Below, in pieces: positions 7,403-14,129 of a DNA stretch of 24,959 nucleotides. Every line of letters begins with the position of its first letter. Position 1 is the first letter of the stretch. The notes under the pieces are model-generated. The model was not told the origin of the DNA and did no database searches. It saw nothing but the letters and a program-made list of their open reading frames with translations. The stretch comes from JTS-RE9 sp964649195. Lineage in GTDB: Bacteria; Planctomycetota; Phycisphaerae; Phycisphaerales; Phycisphaeraceae. The stretch spans positions 1 through 24,959 of the forward strand of contig CAZYPK010000070.1 in the NCBI GenBank assembly GCA_964649195.1, read 5' to 3'. The translations under genes and the position numbers were made by a program.

Positions 7403-7451
7403 ATTGTAACCGATCGCTGCACATTGTCATTCACATATTGTCGGTTACGAT
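7403..7451. promoter_or_regulatory. Candidate overlapping divergent promoters with inverted-repeat operator
   Basis: GTAACCGA (7406-7413) and its exact reverse complement TCGGTTAC (7441-7448) face each other across 27 nt. Each arm overlaps a -10-like hexamer. Rightward, TTGTCA (7424-7429), 16 nt, TACGAT (7446-7451); leftward, on the minus strand, ATGACA (7425-7430), 16 nt, TACAAT (7403-7408). The two -35 elements overlap in the middle. One regulator binding both arms could control both genes. The -10 matches are imperfect, so this is a candidate. Confidence 0.45.
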
Positions 7452-7490
7452 ACGTTATTCCGTTTTCATTTACCTCAACCGGAGCCTACC

Positions 7491-8432
7491 GTGAACCAGC
7501 CGATCGCCCGCCGCACCCTGCTCAAGACGGCCGCCGTTGCCGCCACCGGAGTTTTCACCATGACCCAACAAACCGCCAACGCCGAGTCACCGCCGGTTGC
7601 CGTACCCGTTGCCGCACCTGCCACGGAGAAAAAGTTCACGGTCTATAAAAGCGTCAAGTGGGGCATGATCGGCGAGAAGATTTCCGTCCTCGACAAATTC
7701 AAACTGCTCCAGGACCTGGGCTACGATGGCGTCGAACTCGACTCGCCCGGCGGGGTCAACAAGAAGGAAGCCCTCGAAGCCTCCATCGCCACCGGCCTGC
7801 CCATTCACGGCGTGGTCGATTCCACCCACTGGAACATCCGCCTCTCCTCCAAAGACGAAGCCACCCGCGAGCGCGGCCTGCAAGACCTGCTCACCGCCAT
7901 CAAGGATTCGCATTACTGCCACGGCAACGCGGTGCTGCTGGTCGCCGGTCACGGGCAGGATGGCACACAGGAGGAAATCGCCGCCCGCTCCGTGGCACAG
8001 ATCAAGAAGGCCCTGCCGCTGGCCGCGAAACTGGGCGTACACATCCTCATCGAGAACGTCTGGAACTCGATGGGCTACGTCCACAACGGACCCGCCGACC
8101 AGACCGCCGACGGCATCGCCAAATTCATCGACGACTGCCAGAGCGGATGGGTCGGCTCCTACTTCGACATCGGCAACCACCGCAAATACGGCGTCCCCTC
8201 CCAGTGGGCCCGAACCCTGGGCAAACGAATCATCAAATGCGATGTCAAGGATTTCAACCACAAAACCGACAAATGGGCCGACATCGGCGAAGGCACCGTC
8301 GATTGGCCCGAAGTCTGCAAGGCCCTGGCCGAAATCAACTTCCACGGCTGGGTCACCGCCGAGGTCGGCGGCGGCAACCGCGAACGCCTGAAAAAGATCA
8401 AGGCCCAGATGGATCAGGTCTTCAGCGGGTAA
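7491..8432 (+). CDS. Tat-exported sugar phosphate isomerase/epimerase-like TIM-barrel protein
   Basis: Predicted xylose isomerase-like (AP endonuclease 2 superfamily) TIM-barrel protein of 313 residues with an N-terminal twin-arginine signal (IARRTLLKTAAV, Arg7-Arg8). Likely divalent-metal ligands sit at the ends of strands: Glu188 in LIENVW, Asp226 in YFDIGNH, Asp251 in CDVKDFN and Glu291 in TAEVGGG. The superfamily covers isomerases, epimerases, inosose dehydratases and enzymes cleaving 3-keto-glycosides. Export argues against a phosphosugar substrate despite the usual family label. The start is GTG with GGAG at 7481-7484, 6 nt upstream. It diverges from the exported GFO/IDH/MocA gene, and such pairs often act successively on one oxidised sugar. 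The exact reaction is not determined by sequence. Confidence 0.87.
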   Translation: MNQPIARRTLLKTAAVAATGVFTMTQQTANAESPPVAVPVAAPATEKKFTVYKSVKWGMIGEKISVLDKFKLLQDLGYDGVELDSPGGVNKKEALEASIATGLPIHGVVDSTHWNIRLSSKDEATRERGLQDLLTAIKDSHYCHGNAVLLVAGHGQDGTQEEIAARSVAQIKKALPLAAKLGVHILIENVWNSMGYVHNGPADQTADGIAKFIDDCQSGWVGSYFDIGNHRKYGVPSQWARTLGKRIIKCDVKDFNHKTDKWADIGEGTVDWPEVCKALAEINFHGWVTAEVGGGNRERLKKIKAQMDQVFSG

Positions 8433-8462
8433 AAAGCCATCAAAAAATGATGCATCCCCCAA

Positions 8463-8489
8463 AGCCCACCCACTCCCGTGGGTGGGTTT
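8463..8489. terminator. Bidirectional terminator-like palindrome
   Basis: CCCACCCAC (8465-8473), TCCC loop, GTGGGTGGG (8478-8486), flanked by AAG on the left and TTT on the right, extending the stem to 12 pairs with one G-T. It lies between the convergent TIM-barrel (stop 8432) and peroxiredoxin (end 8504) genes and could end both transcripts. It is a second copy of the element at 2794-2815 in the opposite orientation. Confidence 0.6.
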
Positions 8490-8503
8490 GTCAGTTGCTT
8501 CTC

Positions 8504-9055
8504 TCACTCCTTCTTCTGCAACTCCGCCAGCTTCGCCTTCAGTTCCACGATGTGTCCCCTGGGCGTCACCTGCGGAAAATGGAATGCGACGATGCCCTGC
8601 GGGTTGATGATGACCGTCGAGCGCTGCACCCTGCCGGTCGTCTTGCCATCCTTTTCGGTTTCGATGTACGCCTTGTAAGGCTTCATCAGCTCGCGCTTGG
8701 GGTCGCTGAGCAGTGAAATCTTCAGATTGTGCTTCTTGATGAAGGCCCGGTGGCTTTCGGTCGAATCACCGCTGACGCCCAGCACCGTGGCGTTGACCTT
8801 TTCCAGGTCGTTGAGCGAATCGGAGAAGTCGCAGGCCTGGATCGTGCAGCCGGGCGTGTCATCCTTGGGATAGAAATAGAGCACCAGCCACCTGCCCTTG
8901 AAATCCTCGAGCGACACTTTCTTGTCCGCTTCATTGATGGAGGTGAATCCCGGCGCAGGCTTGCCGACGGCCAGTTCCGCATGAAGCGGGCCGGCGAGGA
9001 GCGACATCAGCACACACGCGGTCAACACCGCACGAAACGCAGAAGAACGAAGCAT
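8504..9055 (-). CDS. Secreted PrxQ/Bcp-type peroxiredoxin
   Basis: Predicted thiol peroxidase of 183 residues reducing hydrogen peroxide or organic hydroperoxides, with electrons from a thioredoxin-like partner. Residues 1-26 form a Sec signal peptide (hydrophobic core LTACVLMSLLAG, cleavage near LHA), so it acts outside the cytoplasm, unlike most Bcp proteins. The thioredoxin fold begins at GKPAPGF. The active site DDTPGCTIQAC gives peroxidatic Cys70 and a candidate resolving Cys75, the C-x4-C arrangement of the PrxQ class. The Thr-x-x-Cys element and a later Arg (RVQRSTVII) also fit the active site. The ATG at 9053-9055 has an AGGAG site about 8 nt upstream. It is a single gene converging on the TIM-barrel gene. 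Possible role: protecting exported redox enzymes. Confidence 0.9.
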   Translation of the reverse strand: MLRSSAFRAVLTACVLMSLLAGPLHAELAVGKPAPGFTSINEADKKVSLEDFKGRWLVLYFYPKDDTPGCTIQACDFSDSLNDLEKVNATVLGVSGDSTESHRAFIKKHNLKISLLSDPKRELMKPYKAYIETEKDGKTTGRVQRSTVIINPQGIVAFHFPQVTPRGHIVELKAKLAELQKKE

Positions 9056-9144
9056 GGCGAAACTCCTGAAGTTTGACGATAAGAGATAAAGTCACACACC
9101 CATACGTACCCCATGATAAGCCCGTTCATTCCCGACGACTCCCC

Positions 9145-9198
9145 GGCTCTCCTGGCTCCTTCGGCTCTTTCGGCTCCCCCGGCTCCTTCGGATTCACC
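9145..9198. repeat. 9-bp tandem repeat (GGCTCYYYY) just upstream of the SDR gene
   Basis: Five consecutive 9-nt units start with GGCTC followed by four pyrimidines (9145-9153, 9154-9162, 9163-9171, 9172-9180, 9181-9189); a degenerate sixth ends at 9198. The array ends 2 nt before the SDR start codon, where a ribosome site would be, and contains no Shine-Dalgarno sequence on the plus strand. A frame through it would encode Gly-Ser/Pro/Phe repeats but belongs to no gene I recognise. Confidence 0.75.
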
Positions 9199-9200
9199 CC

Positions 9201-9968
9201 ATGCTCCCCACCTACCCCGATCTCCGCGACAAACACGTGCTCATCACCGGCGGCGCAGGCGGCATCGGCGAGGCGATCACCTCCGCGTTCTTCATGCAGG
9301 GCTGCCGCATCTCGCTGCTCGACCGCGATGCGGAGCAAGGCAAAGCGATGGCCGCCGACATGAATCAGGGCGGCCGCATCGTCGATTTTTACGCGGTCGA
9401 TGTCACTGACGAATCACAACTCACCGCCACGCTGCAAAAAGCGGAGCGGACACTGGGCCCCGTCGATGTGCTGATCAACAACGCAGGCTTTGATCCGCGT
9501 TACGACATGATGCAGATGACCACGCGGGAGTGGGATGATCTGTTCCGCCTGAATGTGACGCACTACTTCTGGACCTGTCGCCAGCTCATCCCCGCGATGA
9601 AGGAGCGCCGGCGAGGCAGCATCATCATGACCGGCTCGGCGAACTCCTGGAGCGCCGACCTGCACCTGGCCTGCTACACCGCCACGAAGTCGGCGATCAT
9701 CGGCATGGTCAAGGCGCTGGCCCGCGAGGTCGGGCCGTTCAACATTCGGGTCAACGCGGTGGCGCCGGGCTGGGTGATGACCCAAAGGCAACTGCGCGAC
9801 ATGGTTTCGGAGGAGGACAAGCGAAGGCTGGTGGAGGAATGGCAACTGCTCCCTCGCCTGCTCGAGCCGGAGCACATCGCCCCGATGTACCTCTTCCTGG
9901 CGTCCGATGCCTCGTCGATGATCACCCGGCAGACGATCCTCGTCGATGCAGGCATCACCATGGCGTGA
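9201..9968 (+). CDS. Short-chain dehydrogenase/reductase (SDR)
   Basis: Classical SDR of 255 residues, predicted cytoplasmic and NAD(P)-dependent. The cofactor-binding glycine motif TGGAGGIG is at 16-23, the structural NNAG at 93-96, and the catalytic Ser146 with Tyr159-x3-Lys163 (in YTATK). The post-catalytic VAPGWVMT (187-194) is present. The C-terminal part has the usual LASDASSMIT...DAG motif. Asp41 at the end of the second strand (LLDRD) suggests NAD rather than NADP. Members oxidise sugars, polyols or acyl chains, and the substrate cannot be told here. The ATG lies directly after a 9-bp repeat array with no Shine-Dalgarno site; translation may rely on another mechanism. A palindromic repeat begins 5 nt after the stop codon. 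Confidence 0.92.
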   Translation: MLPTYPDLRDKHVLITGGAGGIGEAITSAFFMQGCRISLLDRDAEQGKAMAADMNQGGRIVDFYAVDVTDESQLTATLQKAERTLGPVDVLINNAGFDPRYDMMQMTTREWDDLFRLNVTHYFWTCRQLIPAMKERRRGSIIMTGSANSWSADLHLACYTATKSAIIGMVKALAREVGPFNIRVNAVAPGWVMTQRQLRDMVSEEDKRRLVEEWQLLPRLLEPEHIAPMYLFLASDASSMITRQTILVDAGITMA

Positions 9969-9972
9969 CCAG

Positions 9973-9993
9973 CCGCGACTCAACGAGTCGCGG
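9973..9993. repeat. 21-nt palindrome, CCGCGA family, copy 1
   Basis: Perfect arms CCGCGACTC and GAGTCGCGG around AAC, 5 nt after the SDR stop codon. Flanks are AG on the left and ACGTGAGCGG on the right. Other copies are at 10191, 20526 and 21696, with core variants at 20667 and 21824. Confidence 0.9.
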
Positions 9994-10023
9994 ACGTGAG
10001 CGGCCTGAAGAGGCGTGACGCGG

Positions 10024-10135
10024 GGTGGCTGGGGCTGAGTCCGCGAAGCCCCAGCCCGGACGTACGAAGCAAGGTGGCGCAACTGAAAGTCGATGGTCGC
10101 CTGGCCGGGGCTTCGCGGACTCAGCCCCAGCCACC
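10024..10135. repeat. 33-bp inverted repeat whose arms are themselves hairpins
   Basis: 10024-10056 and 10103-10135 are reverse complements with one mismatch, separated by 46 nt. Each arm is also a hairpin. In the left one GGCTGGGGCT (10027-10036) pairs with AGCCCCAGCC (10047-10056) around the loop GAGTCCGCGA; in the right one the loop is its complement TCGCGGACTC. The pair lies symmetrically between the palindromes at 9973 and 10191, giving a four-element array filling the region between the SDR and kinase genes. Confidence 0.85.
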
Positions 10136-10190
10136 CGAAGCGGTCCCAGCCACCCACCGCGCGATTCCCCCTCCTTCCGGCCGTGAGCGT

Positions 10191-10211
10191 CCGCGACTCA
10201 ACGAGTCGCGG
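10191..10211. repeat. 21-nt palindrome, CCGCGA family, copy 2
   Basis: Same arms and AAC loop as the copy at 9973, but with flanks inverted: GTGAGCGT on the left and CTCATT on the right. It ends 29 nt before the kinase start codon, so in the messenger it could fold near the ribosome site. Confidence 0.9.
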
Positions 10212-10240
10212 CTCATTCTTCCGCTACATTGTTCGCAACG

Positions 10241-11239
10241 ATGACCGACCTCATCCCCCTGCTTCTCTCACGCGGGCTGATCAGCTCGCCGGATGTCACG
10301 ATCACCGCGCTGGCCGGCGGCGTTTCCTGTGACATTTATCTGGTCGAGGATGGCGAAACGAAGTTCGTCCTCAAGCGCGCCCTCGCCAAATTGCGGGTCA
10401 AGGATGACTGGTTCGCCGATGTGAACCGCAATCGGCACGAGCAGGATTATCTCGATTATGCCCATGCGATCATGCCGGCGAATTTTCCCAGGATTCTCCA
10501 CCGCGATGCCGAGCATGGCTTTTTCACGATGGAGCATCTGGGGCCTGAGTATGTCAACTGGAAGTCGATGCTGCTGGCCGGCCGGCATGAGCGGAAGCAT
10601 GCCCTCGGCGCCGCGATGACGCTGGCCTGCATCCATCGCCGATCGTGGGATGATCCTCATGCCCGCGCCGCCTTTGCGACCGATCAGAACTTTTACGACC
10701 TGCGCATCGAGTCTTACCTCATCACCACCGGCAGGCGAAACCCCGATCTTCAGCCGCTCTTCGAAGCCGAGGCCCGGCGACTGGCATCAACGCACCTCTG
10801 CCTCGTGCACGGCGACTACAGCCCCAAGAACATGCTCATCAGCGAGTCGAAGGGACTCATGGTGCTCGACTGTGAAGTCGCATGGTTCGGCGATCCGGCC
10901 TTCGACATCGCATTTCTTCTGAACCACCTCGCGCTCAAAATGGTGCTGTTTCGCCGCAACGCCGATCGCCTGCTGCACATGGCGCTGGAGGCGTGGCGTT
11001 TCTACATTCGTGAGTTCACGCCGCGGCAGCGCGAAGGTTTGGAAGAACGCACCTGCCGCCTGCTCCTGATGCTGATGCTCGCCCGCATCGACGGCAAATC
11101 GCCCGTCGAGTATCTTCGTGAAGAAGCACAGCACAAAATCGTCCGGCAGTTTGTCACACAGCAACTGACGCACAACCGACCGTTTGAGATCGTCAACATC
11201 TTTCACGAATGGTTTGCGACGATCCGCGAGGAATCCTGA
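10241..11239 (+). CDS. APH-family phosphotransferase (aminoglycoside/choline kinase fold)
   Basis: Predicted cytoplasmic small-molecule kinase of 332 residues in the protein-kinase-like APH superfamily, which also includes choline, homoserine, methylthioribose and sugar kinases. The nucleotide loop is GGVSCDIY (26-33) and the ATP-anchoring Lys45 lies in FVLKRA. The Brenner motif LVHGDYSPKN (188-197) gives catalytic Asp192 and Asn197. VLDCEVAWFGDP (208-219) supplies the metal-binding Asp210 and the conserved GDP. The ATG at 10241 is preferred to an in-frame TTG at 10229. An enolase paralogue follows after 115 nt on the same strand, suggesting the kinase product, or a compound derived from it, is the substrate of that protein. 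Antibiotic resistance is unlikely from this context; the physiological substrate is unknown. Confidence 0.85.
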   Translation: MTDLIPLLLSRGLISSPDVTITALAGGVSCDIYLVEDGETKFVLKRALAKLRVKDDWFADVNRNRHEQDYLDYAHAIMPANFPRILHRDAEHGFFTMEHLGPEYVNWKSMLLAGRHERKHALGAAMTLACIHRRSWDDPHARAAFATDQNFYDLRIESYLITTGRRNPDLQPLFEAEARRLASTHLCLVHGDYSPKNMLISESKGLMVLDCEVAWFGDPAFDIAFLLNHLALKMVLFRRNADRLLHMALEAWRFYIREFTPRQREGLEERTCRLLLMLMLARIDGKSPVEYLREEAQHKIVRQFVTQQLTHNRPFEIVNIFHEWFATIREES

Positions 11240-11318
11240 ATAACCCCCGATGTACCGTGAACCAACCAGGGGGCCGGGGGATCGCGAAGCCGCAAGCGGC
11301 TTGGACGTGAGGTTATTC
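11238..11318 (+). promoter_or_regulatory. Nested dyads in the kinase-enolase spacer
   Basis: GAATAACC (11238-11245, overlapping the kinase stop codon) pairs exactly with GGTTATTC (11311-11318). Between them AAGCCGC (11287-11293) and GCGGCTT (11296-11302) form a second dyad. Together they could fold into a two-level RNA structure 36 nt upstream of the enolase-like start. No T-run follows, so a terminator is unlikely. Function is unknown; it may be another intergenic repeat. Confidence 0.35.
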
Positions 11319-11354
11319 GGGAGTCCACGTACATTCCACTTTTATTCCTTCCCC

Positions 11355-12677
11355 ATGCGCATCACCTCCCTCGACGCCTACCCGATCTACGACTCGCGCG
11401 GCAACCCCACCGTCGAGGCGGTCATCACCCTCGACAGCGGCGACACCGGGCGCGGCATCGTGCCTTCGGGCGCCTCCACCGGGCAGTACGAAGCGCTGGA
11501 GCTGCGCGACAAAAATCCCCGGCTTTTCCGGGGCAGATCCGTCTTTCAGGCCATCGAAAACATCCGCGGTGAAATCGCCCCGATGCTGATGCGCCGCGAT
11601 GTGGCCGAGCAAGGCGAGATTGATGAGGCGATGTGCGATCTCGATGGCACGGAAAACAAATCGCGCCTGGGCGCCAATGCGATTCTTGCCGTGTCGATGG
11701 CGGTGGCCAATGCCGCCGCCGCATCGCGCGATGAGATGCTCTTCGAATATCTTTCGGCAAGGCTTGGTGTGCCGGGTGTCACGCTGCCTCTGCCGGAGAT
11801 TCAAATCTTCGGCGGCGGCGCCCACGCGCAGCATCGCATCGATCTTCAAGACTTCATGATCATCTGCACCGGCGCGACCAGCTACGCCCAGGTGATGGAG
11901 ATGACCTTCAACGTCTATCACACCGCACGCGACATCATGCACGAGCGCGGCAGGTTGCACGGCCTGGCGGACGAAGGCGGGTTCTGGCCTGATTTCAAGG
12001 GCAATGAGGATGTTTTTGAAACGCTGCTGGAAGCGATCAGCCGGGCGGGATACGAACCGGGCAAGGACGTGGCGATCTCGCTCGACATCGCCGCCAGCGA
12101 TCTGTACGAGGCGGGACATTATCACTTCAAGAGTGAAGGCCGGGTGTTCACAAGCGATCAGTTTGCGAAGCTGATGATCGACTGGTGCGAAAAGTATCCG
12201 ATCATTTCGATCGAAGACCCGATGGCCGATGTCGATTGGGACGGCTGGAAGCAGGTCCACGCGGCCCTGGGCGACCGCGTGCAACTGATCGGCGATGACC
12301 TGTTCACCACGAACCTGGCGCGCATCGAGCAGGGCATCGCGCGGAACGTGGCCAACAGCGTGCTGATCAAGCTGAACCAGATCGGCACGGTGAGCGAAAC
12401 GATCGCCGCGATTCGCAGGACGCAGGAGGCGGGCTGGCTGCCGGTGGTCTCGGCCCGCAGCGGCGAGACGGAGGACGCCTTCATTTCGCACCTGGCGGTG
12501 GCGACGAACGCGGGGCAGCTCAAGGTCGGTTCATTTGCCCGCAGCGAGCGGATGGTGAAGTGGAACGAAGTCATCCGCATCGAACGAGCCTTGGGGGAGC
12601 GTGCCCTGTTCGAAGGCGGCGCGATTTTTCATCGCATCCTGCGTCACCCGCGCGTGGGTCTGCTCAATCCGAAGTAG
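11355..12677 (+). CDS. Enolase-family protein with altered active-site residues
   Basis: Enolase-superfamily protein of 440 residues, the usual enolase length, aligned by eye along its whole length. Conserved: DSRGNPTVE (13-21), GASTG loop (39-43), ADEGGF with Glu207, metal ligands Asp244, Glu287 (SIEDP) and Asp314 (IGDDLF), catalytic Lys339 (IKLNQIGT), RSGETED (368-374) and Lys390. Two usually invariant positions differ: QDFMI has Asp166 where enolases have Glu (E168 in E. coli), and SARSGET has Ala367 where enolases have His before Arg-Ser. Both residues matter for 2-phosphoglycerate turnover, so this may be a paralogue with a new substrate or poor classical activity. A longer frame from 11250 adds 35 residues with no enolase match, so I start at the ATG at 11355. 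An APH-type kinase gene precedes it. Whether the genome has another, canonical enolase is not visible here. Confidence 0.9.
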   Translation: MRITSLDAYPIYDSRGNPTVEAVITLDSGDTGRGIVPSGASTGQYEALELRDKNPRLFRGRSVFQAIENIRGEIAPMLMRRDVAEQGEIDEAMCDLDGTENKSRLGANAILAVSMAVANAAAASRDEMLFEYLSARLGVPGVTLPLPEIQIFGGGAHAQHRIDLQDFMIICTGATSYAQVMEMTFNVYHTARDIMHERGRLHGLADEGGFWPDFKGNEDVFETLLEAISRAGYEPGKDVAISLDIAASDLYEAGHYHFKSEGRVFTSDQFAKLMIDWCEKYPIISIEDPMADVDWDGWKQVHAALGDRVQLIGDDLFTTNLARIEQGIARNVANSVLIKLNQIGTVSETIAAIRRTQEAGWLPVVSARSGETEDAFISHLAVATNAGQLKVGSFARSERMVKWNEVIRIERALGERALFEGGAIFHRILRHPRVGLLNPK

Positions 12678-12698
12678 CGAAAGATGGCCGCCACGTAT

Positions 12699-12746
12699 TT
12701 GGATCGCCCGCATCGCCTGATATAGTTAACGGACTCGTTTGCAAAC
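12699..12746 (+). promoter_or_regulatory. Candidate promoter and palindromic operator of the DUF1080 operon
   Basis: TTGGAT (12699-12704), 16 nt, TATAGT (12721-12726) resembles a housekeeping promoter. GTTTGCAAAC (12737-12746), a perfect 10-bp palindrome, covers the expected transcript start. A strong AGGAG site (12764-12768) precedes the DUF1080 start at 12776. The palindrome could bind a repressor, but no regulator gene is nearby. Confidence 0.4.
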
Positions 12747-12775
12747 TTGACTTTCCTTTCCGCAGGAGTTTTTTC

Positions 12776-14104
12776 ATGAATCGAACCGCTCCCTTCATCC
12801 TCATGGCGACCGTGGCGCTCGCCCTGGCCGCTTCGCCTCTGTCGGCCCAGGTCAAGGCGCCCGAAGGTTTCACCGCCCTCTACAACGGCAAGGACCTCTC
12901 CGGCTGGTGGGGCGAAGGCACCACCGATCCCGCCAAGTACCTGAATCTCTCCCCCGAAGATTTCCAGAAGCGCATCGACGCCAGCCTCGCCAACGTCAAC
13001 AAACATTGGAAGGCCCAGGGCGACATCCTCTACAACGACGGCAACGGCCACTACCTGACCACCGTCAAAAACTACGGCGACTTCGAACTCCTCGTCGATT
13101 ACAAGACCGTCCCCAAGGCCGACAGCGGCATCTACCTCCGCGGCATTCCCCAGGTGCAGATCTGGGACTTCACCAAGGAAGGCGGCAAGTGGAACATCGG
13201 CGCCGACAAAGGCTCGGGCGGCCTGTGGAACAACAGCCCCGGCGCACCGGGCAAGGACCCGCTCGTCTTCGCCGACAAACCCTTCGGCGAGTGGAACAAG
13301 TTCCGCATCATCATGGTCGGCTCGCGCGTCTCCATCTGGCTCAACGACAAGCTCGTCGTCGATCACGTCATCCTCGAAAACTACTTCAACCGCAAAATCC
13401 CCGTGCCCAAGGCCGGCCCGATCCAGCTTCAGACCCACGGCGGCGAAATCAGTTGGCGCAACGTCTTCATCCGCGAAATCGGACCCGAAGAGGCCAACAA
13501 CATCCTCAAGCAGGGCGGCATCGAAAAGAAGGCGTCCCATGACGAAGGCTTCAAGTCCATCTTCAACGGCAAGGACTTCGACGGCTGGGCCGGCCCGCTG
13601 GAAAATTATGAAGTCGTCGATGGAACCGTGGTCTGCAAGAAAGGCAAGGGCGGCACGATCTACACCAAGGAGGAATATGCCGACTTCGTGGTTCGCCTCG
13701 AGTTCAAGCTCCCTCCCAACGGCAACAACGGCCTGGCGCTCCGCTACCCCGGCAGCGGCGACACCGCCTACTCGGGCATGTGCGAATTGCAAACACTCGA
13801 TGACGCCTACAAAGGCATCGACCCGCGCCAGGCCCACGGCTCGGCCTACGGCATGGTCGCCGCCGTGCGCGGGTTCCAACACCCCATCGGCCAGTGGAAC
13901 CATCAGGAGGTCACCGTCAAAGGCTCGACCATCAAGGTCGAACTCAACGGCAACATCATCATGACCGCCGACCTCTCCACCGTGAAGGAATTCATGGGCG
14001 GCAAGCCGCACCCGGGCATGAACCGCAAGTCGGGCCACTTCGGCTTCGCCGGCCACAACGATCCGGTGCAGTACCGCAACATCTCCATCAAGAAGCTCGA
14101 ATGA
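12776..14104 (+). CDS. Exported two-domain DUF1080 protein (3-keto-disaccharide hydrolase family)
   Basis: Secreted protein of 442 residues with two DUF1080 (PF06439) domains of concanavalin-like fold. Residues 1-24 are a Sec signal peptide (core LMATVALALAAS, cleavage near LSA). Domain 1 (about 30-234) begins GFTALYNGKDLSGW and contains YNDGNGHYLTT, DFELLVDYK and DSGIYLRG. Domain 2 (about 257-441) begins GFKSIFNGKDFDGW and contains DFVVRLEFKLPPNGNNGLALRY in two adjoining stretches and ELQTLDD. The family is labelled 3-keto-disaccharide hydrolase: some members cleave glycosides after C3 oxidation, but many are untested. The ATG at 12776 has AGGAG 8 nt upstream; a frame extending left from it overlaps the enolase gene and is rejected. 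The cytochrome-like giant gene follows after 25 nt, indicating an operon. Both domains look complete. Confidence 0.9.
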   Translation: MNRTAPFILMATVALALAASPLSAQVKAPEGFTALYNGKDLSGWWGEGTTDPAKYLNLSPEDFQKRIDASLANVNKHWKAQGDILYNDGNGHYLTTVKNYGDFELLVDYKTVPKADSGIYLRGIPQVQIWDFTKEGGKWNIGADKGSGGLWNNSPGAPGKDPLVFADKPFGEWNKFRIIMVGSRVSIWLNDKLVVDHVILENYFNRKIPVPKAGPIQLQTHGGEISWRNVFIREIGPEEANNILKQGGIEKKASHDEGFKSIFNGKDFDGWAGPLENYEVVDGTVVCKKGKGGTIYTKEEYADFVVRLEFKLPPNGNNGLALRYPGSGDTAYSGMCELQTLDDAYKGIDPRQAHGSAYGMVAAVRGFQHPIGQWNHQEVTVKGSTIKVELNGNIIMTADLSTVKEFMGGKPHPGMNRKSGHFGFAGHNDPVQYRNISIKKLE

Positions 14105-14129
14105 GTTTTCCGTGCATAGGATTTCCACG

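Noticed and set aside
9973..9993. Intrinsic terminator of the SDR gene
   Set aside because: The hairpin is perfect but has no T-run, and identical copies occur in positions upstream of genes; it fits a repeat family better.
10241..11239. Antibiotic-resistance aminoglycoside kinase
   Set aside because: Only the broad APH fold is supported; the neighbour is an enolase paralogue and nothing indicates drug modification.
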